The notes beneath the pieces are model-generated. The model worked only from the letters and a program-made list of their open reading frames with translations, did no database searches and was not told where the DNA came from. This document shows positions 36,444-45,008 of a stretch of 64,000 bases of DNA, piece after piece. Source of the DNA: Zavarzinella formosa DSM 19928 (GTDB lineage Bacteria; Planctomycetota; Planctomycetia; Gemmatales; Gemmataceae); the NCBI RefSeq assembly GCF_000255705.1, contig NZ_JH636446.1, forward strand, positions 101,731-165,730, read 5' to 3'. The position numbers and the translations under genes are program-made. Position 1 is the first letter of the stretch; every line of letters starts with the position of its first letter.

Positions 36444-38288
36444 ATGAGTTCACCTGCCTCCCTTCTGTCGTCCCTGATTGCCGATTACGCCGTCCCGCCG
36501 TCGTTCGTGGACAAAACCTACGGCGAACCGCTGTTCCACACGGACAGCGAGGTGGTCGCCCTGCGCTATGCCCCGGACGACACGCTTTGGACGATGGAAG
36601 AAGCCGGCATCCTGCGGCACTGGACGAGCGACGGCCGGTTGATCGACCGGGATTTCCTGAGCGACACCGAGGACGTGTGGGTGTTCAACGCGGACGCCAG
36701 TTTGGTCGCGTCCGGCACCAACGAGATCGCCCTCTGGTCCACCGGCAAGGCGAAGGAGTTGGTTCGGCACACCGGCGAATCGTGGGCCAATTGTCTGGCG
36801 TTTTCCCCCGTGGCCTCCATCTTGGCCAGTGGCCACGACGACGGCATGGTGAAACTCTGGAAATTGCCCAAGCTGGAATTAATTGCCGAGTTCACCGCGC
36901 ACAAGGACGCCGTTTCGTCCATCGCGTTCAGCGCGGACGGCCGCGAACTCACGACCGCCGGGGACGATCATCTGATCCACGGTTGGGATCTGACCTCCAA
37001 AAAGCAAATCCGCGAGTGGCGTGGCCACACGGACCGTGTTCCGGCGATGGCCTGGCATCCGGCCGGGGAATTTCTCATCAGTGTGGGTTGGGACACGACC
37101 GCCCGTGTGTGGGAACCGTCGCGTGACGACGCCACCATGCTGCTCAACGCTCATTCGGATCAAGTGAACACGCTGGCGTTCTCGCCGACCGGTCATTTGC
37201 TGGCCTGTTCGGATTCGGACTTCACGATCCACCTGTGGGGCGACCCCCGTCACGCCGCCGCCCACTTCGCCCTTCGGGGGCACACGGACGATATTCGCGC
37301 GCTGGCCTTCAATGCCTCCGGCACCCGGCTGGCCTCGGCCGGTGCCGACCGCGTCGTCCACATTTGGGACACGGCCACGGGCCGGCTGGTCGCCGGGCCG
37401 AACCCCAGCGCCCGGCACGGCGTGGTGTTGAACGGTCACACCCTCTTCAGCACGGCCGGCAGCCAGCTTCAGGCGTGGAACACTGAGACTTCCCAGCGAG
37501 ACTGGCCCGCCTCCGTGACCGGCGACGCGAACGAACTTTCGGTCAGCCCGAATGGCAAATGGCTTGTCACCAGCGGGGCGACGCCCGACGCGACGCTTTG
37601 GGACATCGCCGCCAAGAAGCCCGCGGCCACGCTGTCGCATACGAAAGGCCCCATCGGGTCGCCGACGTTTTCCGCGAACTCGGAACTGATCGCCACCGCC
37701 AGCCGCAGCGACGGCCTGATGTGGCTCTGGAAGGTCGGCGTGCCCGAGGCCATTCTGGTCATCCCGGAAGCCGCCGACAACAGCACGCTGGAAGCCATCG
37801 CCTTCCACCCAAACAACAAGTTCGTCGCCATTGGCGGGCTGGACTGGCTTTCGACCTCCGGCACGGACGGGGCCTTGTGCGTGTGGGATTTGGAAGCCCG
37901 CGACAAACACCTGACCATCGAAGCCGGGGTGACCGCTCTGGCCTTCGACTATACCGGCCTGTATCTCGCCGCCGGGATTTATAGCCAAAAGGGCGTGTCG
38001 GTCGGCGTGTGGAACTTCGACACTCAGGAAAAACTGTTTGAATTGCCGGGGCATCATGACCGCGTCAATGCCGTGGCCTTTAGCCCGGATGGTAGCTGGC
38101 TGGTCTCGGCCAGCGACGATTGCACCATCCGCGTGTGGAACGTGCTGACCGGCCGCCTCACGGTCGCCCGTCAATTCGATGCCGCCATCCAAACGCTGGC
38201 GTTCAGCCCGGACGGCAAATACCTCTACACCGGCAACGCCAACACGACGGCCTCCCGCCTCTCGATGAAACGATTGCTGGAAGACTAA
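36444..38288 (+). CDS. WD40 repeat protein (about 12-14 blades)
   Basis: A 614-residue cytoplasmic-looking protein, no signal peptide, made almost wholly of WD40 units: LAFSPVASILASGHDDGMVK, IAFSADGRELTTAGDDHLIH, MAWHPAGEFLISVGWDTTAR, LAFSPTGHLLACSDSDFTIH, LAFNASGTRLASAGADRVVH, VAFSPDGSWLVSASDDCTIR, LAFSPDGKYLYTGNANTT. The count suggests two seven-bladed propellers. Blades are divergent rather than recently duplicated. Likely a scaffold; no enzymatic domain is attached. It is monocistronic and ends at a strong hairpin. Confidence 0.92.
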   Translation: MSSPASLLSSLIADYAVPPSFVDKTYGEPLFHTDSEVVALRYAPDDTLWTMEEAGILRHWTSDGRLIDRDFLSDTEDVWVFNADASLVASGTNEIALWSTGKAKELVRHTGESWANCLAFSPVASILASGHDDGMVKLWKLPKLELIAEFTAHKDAVSSIAFSADGRELTTAGDDHLIHGWDLTSKKQIREWRGHTDRVPAMAWHPAGEFLISVGWDTTARVWEPSRDDATMLLNAHSDQVNTLAFSPTGHLLACSDSDFTIHLWGDPRHAAAHFALRGHTDDIRALAFNASGTRLASAGADRVVHIWDTATGRLVAGPNPSARHGVVLNGHTLFSTAGSQLQAWNTETSQRDWPASVTGDANELSVSPNGKWLVTSGATPDATLWDIAAKKPAATLSHTKGPIGSPTFSANSELIATASRSDGLMWLWKVGVPEAILVIPEAADNSTLEAIAFHPNNKFVAIGGLDWLSTSGTDGALCVWDLEARDKHLTIEAGVTALAFDYTGLYLAAGIYSQKGVSVGVWNFDTQEKLFELPGHHDRVNAVAFSPDGSWLVSASDDCTIRVWNVLTGRLTVARQFDAAIQTLAFSPDGKYLYTGNANTTASRLSMKRLLED

Positions 38289-38301
38289 ACAGACAGTAAT
38301 G

Positions 38302-38360
38302 AAAAGCGAGGGAACCTGAGAGACCATCTTGTGGATGGTCTCTCAGGTTCCCTCGCTTTT
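38302..38360. terminator. Long perfect hairpin, bidirectional terminator
   Basis: A 27-bp perfect stem (38302-38328 with 38334-38360) and a 5-nt TTGTG loop. The arms begin AAAAGCGAGGG and end CCCTCGCTTTT, so both strands have a T-run at the foot. It sits between the convergent WD40 and lipoprotein genes. Confidence 0.92.
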
Positions 38361-38376
38361 TGCAACCAATGATGTG

Positions 38377-38778
38377 TCAGGGTTTGGATTTCAATGCAAA
38401 GTCAAAAGTCTTTTTGGCCGGGCTCACATCGGCCGTGAGCGTGGATTTGGAGTTGTATGCGGCCGGGACATACGGCTCAATCAACGGTTCGCCCATTGGC
38501 CCTTTTTTGCCGGGGACTTCCCGCGAGGCCCGGATCTCCACTTTAGAGGCTCCGGTCCGGGCTTTAAACGAATACTTCCCGTCCTTGATCTTCCCGGCTT
38601 CCGCTCCGAATTGCTTGTCCGACGGGATAAAGATGATGTCCCCCTCGGGCAACGGAGCGTCGTCAAAGCTCACCGCTCCCTCCACTTGAACCATGCCCTT
38701 TCCCGAGTCATCACAACCTATTGTTGCCGCCATCAAAATGATCGCCATCGCAATGATGGTTTGAATTCGCCAAATCAT
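38377..38778 (-). CDS. Small lipoprotein of DUF1559 cassette A
   Basis: A 133-residue protein with signal and lipobox MIWRIQTIIAMAIILMAATI then GC (Cys22). The mature domain has VEGAVSFDDAPLPEGDIIFI, AGKIKDGKYSFKARTGASKV and EIRASRE, then AAYNSKSTLTADVSPAKKTF, the same layout as the partner lipoproteins at 40.0 and 41.7 kb. It follows its DUF1559 gene by 57 bp. Confidence 0.87.
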   Translation of the reverse strand: MIWRIQTIIAMAIILMAATIGCDDSGKGMVQVEGAVSFDDAPLPEGDIIFIPSDKQFGAEAGKIKDGKYSFKARTGASKVEIRASREVPGKKGPMGEPLIEPYVPAAYNSKSTLTADVSPAKKTFDFALKSKP

Positions 38779-38835
38779 GCCGCCTCCAGCCAGTGGGTGA
38801 TTAGTAAACTTGTGCTTTCGGTTCTGTCAAATGGC

Positions 38836-39789
38836 TCAATCAAGCGTGACGGCTTCCCCGCCGTTGCGACTGCCGAGAGCCTGGAATGTTCCGGCGTTGA
38901 TCGTGCTTTTCATGAACCGGCAAGAGCCGTCCCCCATCAGGGCGTTGGCGCCGCCAGTGTGATAGCTTCGGGAGTAGAGAGCCTGCGTGCCGTCGTTGCC
39001 AATGGTCGTAATCGGGGCCTTGGGGATGGAGACGCCTTGATAGGTTTGCGCGTCCGTCACGGACGTGTTCGGAGGATTGGCCGTACTGAACCAGTTGTTC
39101 CCTTCCCATGAGTTGCTGTATCGGCCGCGAAGGTCATTGACTGATGTGTCGCGGGAAACGCAAATTTCACCGGCCATGATCGTGTTCGACAGCCCGTCCG
39201 TCACGTCGGCGAAGCGGGTTTGGGACTTGACGTAAAACATCCCGTTGAGATTCTTGCCCGTGGTGCCGTAGGTGGTCGAGCCGGCGCACACCACGTAATT
39301 GGTGTGCAATCCCTGCTTCTGAGATGCCGTGGTCCCGTTGGGGTAGGTGACTGTGTTCCCGTCGATTGTGTCCGTTTTGGGGCTGTTCAGGTCGGACGGG
39401 CAAACCAGTGATGGAATCAGGGTTTGCTTGTCAGCGCACAGCAAGGCCCACTGGCCGTTGAGGCTTTGCTCGGCCAGATAATTGTTGTAAAGGTTGTTTT
39501 GCTCAATGAACGGCAGCAGCGGTTGAACCCAACAGCCGCGAACCCACGGGGTGTCATTGGAATAAAAATCGTTGTATTGTCCGACGGGCAGGGTGCCGTA
39601 TGTGTCGTGATGGTTATGGAACCCGAGGCCCAATTGCTTCATGTTGTTGGTGCATTTCATCCGATTCGCGGCTTCGCGGATCTTTTGAACAGCGGGCAAC
39701 AACAGCCCGATCAGGATGGCGATGATCGCAATCACCACCAATAACTCAATGAGCGTGAACGCCCGACGATGTTGCAAACGACGTTTCAT
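38836..39789 (-). CDS. DUF1559 pseudopilin-like protein (cassette A)
   Basis: Start at 39789 ([17 protein letters not shown]) is chosen because AAGGAG lies about 8 nt upstream; 39828 is a weaker alternative. The 317-residue protein has the prepilin-like N-helix, [20 protein letters not shown], and SYHTGGANALMGDGSCRFMK near the C-terminus. First of three tandem DUF1559/lipoprotein cassettes on the leftward strand. Confidence 0.93.
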   Translation of the reverse strand: MKRRLQHRRAFTLIELLVVIAIIAILIGLLLPAVQKIREAANRMKCTNNMKQLGLGFHNHHDTYGTLPVGQYNDFYSNDTPWVRGCWVQPLLPFIEQNNLYNNYLAEQSLNGQWALLCADKQTLIPSLVCPSDLNSPKTDTIDGNTVTYPNGTTASQKQGLHTNYVVCAGSTTYGTTGKNLNGMFYVKSQTRFADVTDGLSNTIMAGEICVSRDTSVNDLRGRYSNSWEGNNWFSTANPPNTSVTDAQTYQGVSIPKAPITTIGNDGTQALYSRSYHTGGANALMGDGSCRFMKSTINAGTFQALGSRNGGEAVTLD

Positions 39790-39962
39790 CACTTGTCTCC
39801 TTGAGACAGAAAGAGGGAAAAATGACATCCGACAACGGACAGGAACAGCCTAAAAATGACATTTGAAAAATGAGACAAAACCAACAGTAATCGCCCCGCC
39901 CGGAGATTACAAGAACAATCAGCGATATGCGAATGATTGCCTTCGCCCGCTTGGGATCACAA

Positions 39963-40367
39963 TCACTTCTTGCTCTTCAGATCCAAATTGAATTCATTTG
40001 AACCGGGCTTGATCTCCTTGCTCAATTCGGATTTCGTGTTAAACCGCTCGGGAAATAATTCTTCGGTGATCTCAATCTCCTCCAGCTTGCCATCGAAACC
40101 CTTTTGCTTCTTGGTTCCGGCCACTCGCTGGGCGCTGAGTTCGACCTTGTATCGCCCCGGCGGGACATTGGCTTTGAACTTGCCGTCCTTGATGACCGCG
40201 CCTTCGCGGGCGAGGGCGCCGTCGGACTTCACGAAAGTGATGATTCCGCTTTTCACCGGTTGATCGTCGAAGGTCACCGTGCCCTCGACCGTTCCCTTGT
40301 CATCGCCGCAACCGGCGAGCAGGATGAACATTAGCAAACAGAGGGCGGCGCCCGCAAAGCGATTCAT
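39963..40367 (-). CDS. Small lipoprotein of DUF1559 cassette B
   Basis: A 134-residue protein from the ATG at 40367: MNRFAGAALCLLMFILLAGC gives a lipobox with Cys20. Mature part: VEGTVTFDDQPVKSGIITFV, GAVIKDGKFKANVPPGRYKV and a basic C-terminus. The core VxGxVxFDxxPxxxGxIxF and KDGKF motifs are shared with the other cassette lipoproteins. The longer frame upstream to 40697 overlaps the DUF1559 gene and is rejected. Confidence 0.87.
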   Translation of the reverse strand: MNRFAGAALCLLMFILLAGCGDDKGTVEGTVTFDDQPVKSGIITFVKSDGALAREGAVIKDGKFKANVPPGRYKVELSAQRVAGTKKQKGFDGKLEEIEITEELFPERFNTKSELSKEIKPGSNEFNLDLKSKK

Positions 40368-40429
40368 GGGAGAGGATTTCCAACGTGAGAAAAAGAGCGG
40401 CTCGTTTCCGGACGAAAACGGGCGTTGGA

Positions 40430-41401
40430 TCACTGCGAAATCGGCTCGCCGGCATCCATTGACCCCATCGCCTGCCAGATGCTTGTGGTGATGGTGTTGG
40501 AGACAAAACGGATCGAACCGTCGCCATATAACGCATTGACGCCGCCGGTGTGCCGGCTTCTCGCGGTGTTGACTCGCGAAGTGGTGCCGCTGTCGGCGCA
40601 AGGCATTTTCGGGTCGTTGTTCGCGACAATTCCGCACAGGGCATTGTCCGGAACGGAGCTGTTGGGGCCGTTGATCGTCATGAAGATATTGGGGCAATGA
40701 CTCGGGGAGGCCATGTAGGCATCGTGCCAGATGTGGCCCCGGAAGTCCCCCTTTGTCCAGTCACCACCGCCGTTTTGATTGTTGTCCTGTCGGGCCATGA
40801 TGATCTCGGACATGAGGATCGTGTTTGAAGTGCCGTCCGTGATCTGCGAGATCGCCGTCTGATAAGCCGTGAACTGGTTGCCGGCGGCGTTGGCAATCGA
40901 CGAACAGCCGAAGATGCCGCGACCCGTTCCGGTGGCCCCGCCGCCGAAGGTGAGATTGCCATAACAAGCAAGGTAATTGCCGCGAGCGGCCGGGTAACCG
41001 CTTTGGTCCGTCCACATTCCGCCGGGGCGGTCGCTGGGGCAATAAAGGACGGCCAGCGGCACTTGGGAACAAGCCAGATTCGGCGGGTTGTACCAGTCCG
41101 TGGTCATTGTGTAGGAGGACACTAGATTTGCCTGTTCCAGATAAGGCATCACCATCGGAGCCCATGTCTGACGATTGGGGGTTGACGTGGAGAACGCGGG
41201 AAGCGCTCCAGTGGTGTCGTTGTAGTTATGCATCGCCAAGCCCCATTGTTTGAGGTTGTTCGAGCATTTCATCCGGTTCGCGGCCTCGCGGATTTTTTGC
41301 ACCGCCGGCAACAACAGTCCGATCAGGATGGCGATGATCGCAATCACCACCAACAATTCAATGAGCGTGAACCCGCGTCGTTTGGAAGCCACGGAGAGCA
41401 T
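40430..41401 (-). CDS. DUF1559 pseudopilin-like protein (cassette B)
   Basis: A 323-residue protein: [20 protein letters not shown] prepilin-like start (AAGGAG 7 nt upstream), conserved [20 protein letters not shown], and [20 protein letters not shown] near the end. The stop is 62 bp before its lipoprotein partner. Confidence 0.93.
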   Translation of the reverse strand: MLSVASKRRGFTLIELLVVIAIIAILIGLLLPAVQKIREAANRMKCSNNLKQWGLAMHNYNDTTGALPAFSTSTPNRQTWAPMVMPYLEQANLVSSYTMTTDWYNPPNLACSQVPLAVLYCPSDRPGGMWTDQSGYPAARGNYLACYGNLTFGGGATGTGRGIFGCSSIANAAGNQFTAYQTAISQITDGTSNTILMSEIIMARQDNNQNGGGDWTKGDFRGHIWHDAYMASPSHCPNIFMTINGPNSSVPDNALCGIVANNDPKMPCADSGTTSRVNTARSRHTGGVNALYGDGSIRFVSNTITTSIWQAMGSMDAGEPISQ

Positions 41402-41691
41402 GGCACAACTCCTTCATTCAAAGGATAAAAAATGAAATTCGTACGCGCTTGCGATGGAACAGTCACACAAAACATGTGAGAAATGAGACAGATTTAACAT
41501 TAATCTGACTGACGAACAAACACAAGTAGAAATTTACTCGCAAAAAAATCGAGAGTGTCAACGGGAGCATGGGCTGGCAAATAAATGCAAAATAACGCCG
41601 TTGGACAGGCGGCCTCAAGACACCGGATTGGTGTCTTTGGCCGGGTGCTTGCGAGATTGAAAAGACGATGAATCTTGTTTTTAACTTCTGA

Positions 41692-42093
41692 TCAGGGAAT
41701 CGCCTTCACCTCGAAATTCACATTCTCTTGTTTCCCCGGTTTCAAGTCGGCGATCAGTAGCGTTCGAGTGTTGAACTCGGGCCGAATCATCGACTCGCGG
41801 GCCGCCGTCCCCATCACCGGGTCCGGTTTGGCCGTCGGGCGGGAGGCGTTGATCCGGACCTTCTTTGATCCCGGCACGATCTTGACGGAGTATTTCCCGT
41901 CTTTGATCGGGCCGGCGGCGGGAGTCGTTTGGGCATCGGTTGCCTCAAAGATGATCTCTCCCTCCGGGAGTTGCTTTCCATCAATCAATACGATTCCCGA
42001 AACTTCGGAAATCGACTCGGAACATCCCGTCAACGGGGCGACAACCACCCCCAAGGCGAGGATGGCTCCGAGCCTTCTCAAGTAATGACGCAT
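41692..42093 (-). CDS. Small lipoprotein of DUF1559 cassette C
   Basis: A 133-residue protein from the ATG at 42093: MRHYLRRLGAILALGVVVAP then LTGC, lipobox Cys24. Mature part: EVSGIVLIDGKQLPEGEIIF, AGPIKDGKYSVKIVPGSKKV and RINASRPTAK, paralogous to the lipoproteins of cassettes A and B. It starts 20 bp after the DUF1559 stop, the tightest pairing of the set. About 290 bp of non-coding, AT-richer DNA separates this gene from cassette B. Confidence 0.87.
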   Translation of the reverse strand: MRHYLRRLGAILALGVVVAPLTGCSESISEVSGIVLIDGKQLPEGEIIFEATDAQTTPAAGPIKDGKYSVKIVPGSKKVRINASRPTAKPDPVMGTAARESMIRPEFNTRTLLIADLKPGKQENVNFEVKAIP

Positions 42094-42113
42094 AAGTGTG
42101 CCCCGGTGGCCGA

Positions 42114-43052
42114 TCAATAATCCGAAGTGGTTTCGCCACCGTTGCGACTGCCGAGGGCCAGCCAGGTGGCCGGTGTGATCGTGTTGCGGACGAACCGGAC
42201 AGACCCGTCGCCGAGACAAACATTCACCCCGCCGGTGTGCATGCTCCGGGCCAGCGAAAACGCCGAAAGAGTGGATTGCGCGCCGCACGGCGCCATCGGG
42301 AGAGGGTTACAATACGTCTCGGGGTTGTCGCCGACCGTGGAGTTCGGCGGATAGATGGTGGAGAACGTGATGCCGGCATGGATGGCATTCCACACCCGGC
42401 CGCGAATGTCGTGCGTGGTGGTGTCCGGCGATTGCAGAAGTTCGGATACCATCGCCGTGTTGCTCAATCCGTCGGTCACGGTGCCGAGGGTCACCTGCGA
42501 GATGCCGTAAAACATTCCATTGCGGTTCAGCCCGCGAGGATCGGCGGTTTCCGTTGCGTATTGGTTGCCGTGGCAGGTCACATAGCTGGAATGGAAACCT
42601 TGGCCGAGACTTGAGATCTTGCCGCCGTTCGGGTCGGAAGGGCAGATCAGTCCCGGAATTTTAATCGTTGAGAAGGGCGCGCCGCATGTGACACCGGGCA
42701 GGGTTGTCAGCCAAGCCTGAACTTGGGCCCCCATTGCATTCTGTTCGATGTACGGCAGGATCGGGGCGACCCATCCTGAGCGGTCATTATCCCGGCCGCC
42801 GACATCGCTATACCAAGTGCTTGAAAAATATCCCATCGGCAAGGCAGCCGGAAGCGACCCGTTGGCGTCGTGATAGTTGTGCAGTGCCAGCCCGAGTTGC
42901 TTCAGGTTATTGGAGCATTTCATTCGGTTGGCGGCCTCGCGGATCTTCTGCACGGCGGGCAAAAGCAATCCGATGAGGATGGCGATGATCGCAATCACCA
43001 CCAACAACTCAATGAGCGTGAACGCCCGACGTTTCGACCGAACCTGTCGCAT
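42114..43052 (-). CDS. DUF1559 pseudopilin-like protein (cassette C)
   Basis: A 312-residue protein: [20 protein letters not shown] prepilin-like N-terminus, [20 protein letters not shown], and SMHTGGVNVCLGDGSVRFVR at the C-terminal signature. AGGGGAT lies about 8 nt before the ATG. It is the first gene of the tandem array in the direction of transcription. Confidence 0.93.
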   Translation of the reverse strand: MRQVRSKRRAFTLIELLVVIAIIAILIGLLLPAVQKIREAANRMKCSNNLKQLGLALHNYHDANGSLPAALPMGYFSSTWYSDVGGRDNDRSGWVAPILPYIEQNAMGAQVQAWLTTLPGVTCGAPFSTIKIPGLICPSDPNGGKISSLGQGFHSSYVTCHGNQYATETADPRGLNRNGMFYGISQVTLGTVTDGLSNTAMVSELLQSPDTTTHDIRGRVWNAIHAGITFSTIYPPNSTVGDNPETYCNPLPMAPCGAQSTLSAFSLARSMHTGGVNVCLGDGSVRFVRNTITPATWLALGSRNGGETTSDY

Positions 43053-43235
43053 GGCATATCCCCTGATTCAAAAATGAAAGAATGACATTTGTCTGGAGAG
43101 TGACAACAGTTGAAGACACAAAACTTGAACAAATGAGATGTGTTTGACCGTAATCTGAGTGATTGCCAAATACAAGAAGAATTCAGACGAAAAATGGGAA
43201 ACAAGCGATAGATTAGGACTTGTGAGGGATATGCT

Positions 43236-43297
43236 GAGTTTTTTTGTCAAAACACACGTGAGGCGTGTCCACTTCACGTGTGTTTTGACAAAAAACT
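43236..43297 (-). terminator. Long hairpin after the cytochrome/WD40 gene
   Basis: GTCAAAACACACGTGA (43246-43261) and its complement TCACGTGTGTTTTGAC (43274-43289) form a perfect stem, extended by a T-run/A-run pair on the outside with one unpaired base. It lies about 12 bp past the stop of the leftward gene and can act as its terminator. Confidence 0.85.
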
Positions 43298-43308
43298 CCT
43301 AACTCTGG

Positions 43309-44754
43309 TTACTTCTTCTTGGTCTTCGGGTCTTCTTTCTTCGGCTCTTCCTTCTTGGGTTCTTCGCCGGGGGGAAGCAGGGGCTTGATGAGGGCCGCCG
43401 TGTCGCCGTTGTAGAGACGGACAATTCCATCCTCGCCGCCAGTGGCGACGAGTTTGCCGTCTGTGCTCGCGGCCACCGCGTACAGGAAGTCCGTGCCGCC
43501 CGAGAAGGTTCGCTGGTTGCCGCCGTTGTCGATGTTCCAAAGTTTCACGGAGGTGTCGCCGCTGGCCGTCAGGAACGTCGGGGTCTTGCCGACGAACACC
43601 AACCGGGTGACTTGCTTCTGATGGGCGTTGATCGTCCGGGCTTGCTCGCCCTTTTCGTAATCCCACACCTTCACGTTGTTGTCCGCGCTGCCGCTCGCCA
43701 GAAATTTGCCGTCCGGCTTCCAGCCCACATCCAACACATGGTGGGTGTGCCCCTCGAAAGACTTCAGGAGTTTGCCAGAGGGTATTTCCCACACCTTCAC
43801 GAACTTGTCCGCCCCGCAGGTGGCGAGTTTGGTGTTGTCCGGGCTGAAGCTGACGCCGAAGACGGAATCGCTGTGCGTGGGCTTCATGTCCAAAATCAAT
43901 TTCCCGGCGGCGTCGAAGAGTTTCACTTCGCCGTCCTCCGTGGCCGCCCCGCCGCCGGTGGCGATCCACTTGCCGTCATTGGAATACGCAATCGCATAAA
44001 CGCGATCCGCAAAGCCAGTGATGGTTTGCTTGAGTTCGCCCTTGTCCACATCCCAGAGCTTCATTTCCCGATAGCTCCCCGTGGCAAGCGTCTTGCCGTC
44101 CGGCGAGAACGCCAGCGACTCCACCAGCGACAGATGGGCGCCGACAACCGGTTTGCCGTCGGTCGTTTTCAGGGCCGGGTCAATCAAGGTTTTGATGAAC
44201 TCGCCCGTGCCCTTGTAGAAGTGCAACTGGTTGCCGCGACCGGCGGCCACCACGGACTTGTCCGCGTTGATGCCGACGGCCCGGACCGGCTTCACGATGG
44301 CCGGGATTTGGGACAGCACCACCATCGGCCGCTGGATGCCCATGCCGACGGGGGGCTTCGCCCCTTGATCGATCCACATTTTGATGAGCGCCAGTTCCGG
44401 CGGCGTCAGCGGGGTTTCATCCTTCGGCGGCATGATTGGTTTGAGCTGCCGGCTGCAGAGCTTGTACAGATAGCTGTCGGCCGACTTCCCGGCGACAACG
44501 GGGGGGCCTTTCTTGCCCCCCTTCATCAGCTTCTCGTAGGTGGACAGGTCGAGCTTGCCGTTGATTTCCTTGCCGGAATGGCAGACGAAACACTTGTTCG
44601 CAAAGATCGGCTCGATGTCTTTTTCGTAGACAACCGGGTCTTTCCGATCAATCTTGACCTCGGCGATCGGCTCCAGTTTGGCGTCCTTCTTCTCTTGGGC
44701 GAACAACCCGCCGGGCAGGGCCGCCAGAAGCATGGCCAATATTAAACGACGCAT
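43309..44754 (-). CDS. Planctomycete cytochrome (PSCyt1) plus WD40 protein
   Basis: A 481-residue exported protein: signal peptide MRRLILAMLLAALPGGLFAQ; PSCyt1 domain at about 45-140 with DIEPIFANKCFVCHSGKEIN (haem motif CFVCH) and PIMPPKDETPLTPPELALIK; then a seven-bladed WD40 propeller (LAFSPDGKTLATGSYREMKL, VSFSPDNTKLATCGADKFVK, VGWKPDGKFLASGSADNNVK). The last about 20 residues are a Lys/Glu/Pro tail (KKEEPKKEDPKTKKK), also seen in the neighbour at 45-47.7 kb. The fusion of c-type cytochrome and WD40 is a common planctomycete layout. Function is unknown beyond likely redox or adaptor work outside the cytoplasm. Confidence 0.92.
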   Translation of the reverse strand: MRRLILAMLLAALPGGLFAQEKKDAKLEPIAEVKIDRKDPVVYEKDIEPIFANKCFVCHSGKEINGKLDLSTYEKLMKGGKKGPPVVAGKSADSYLYKLCSRQLKPIMPPKDETPLTPPELALIKMWIDQGAKPPVGMGIQRPMVVLSQIPAIVKPVRAVGINADKSVVAAGRGNQLHFYKGTGEFIKTLIDPALKTTDGKPVVGAHLSLVESLAFSPDGKTLATGSYREMKLWDVDKGELKQTITGFADRVYAIAYSNDGKWIATGGGAATEDGEVKLFDAAGKLILDMKPTHSDSVFGVSFSPDNTKLATCGADKFVKVWEIPSGKLLKSFEGHTHHVLDVGWKPDGKFLASGSADNNVKVWDYEKGEQARTINAHQKQVTRLVFVGKTPTFLTASGDTSVKLWNIDNGGNQRTFSGGTDFLYAVAASTDGKLVATGGEDGIVRLYNGDTAALIKPLLPPGEEPKKEEPKKEDPKTKKK

Positions 44755-44864
44755 ATGGGTGTCTCAATGAAAGCGTTTGAATGCGGAAAAAATTCACCAG
44801 TCCAAGGTCGAAGGTTTGGTTGCCAAGCCTTCCCAAATGATTTTGGCAAAATGCAATTGCGGCT

Positions 44865-44967
44865 GAAAAGTAGGTCAGGCTTTCCAGCCTGACAAACCTT
44901 CCCGTGGGCTTCGGCCGTCTCTCTCGGTCAGTCCAACCGTCAGGCTGGAAAGCCTGACCTACTTTTC
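44865..44967. repeat. 29-bp perfect inverted repeat (GTAGGTCAGGCTTTCC type)
   Basis: Arms 44865-44893 and 44939-44967 are exact reverse complements. Each holds GTCAGGCTTTCCAGCCTGAC, itself nearly palindromic. The 45-bp spacer shows no gene. The motif is one I recognise as dispersed in intergenic DNA of planctomycetes and other bacteria, so this looks like a small non-autonomous or REP-like element. It sits between two leftward genes, 41 bp past the stop of the right-hand one, and could act as a terminator or mRNA stabiliser. Confidence 0.85.
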
Positions 44968-45008
44968 GGGCGTAATGGAAGCACCAAGTCGTCTTTTCGC
45001 CTGCCGTG

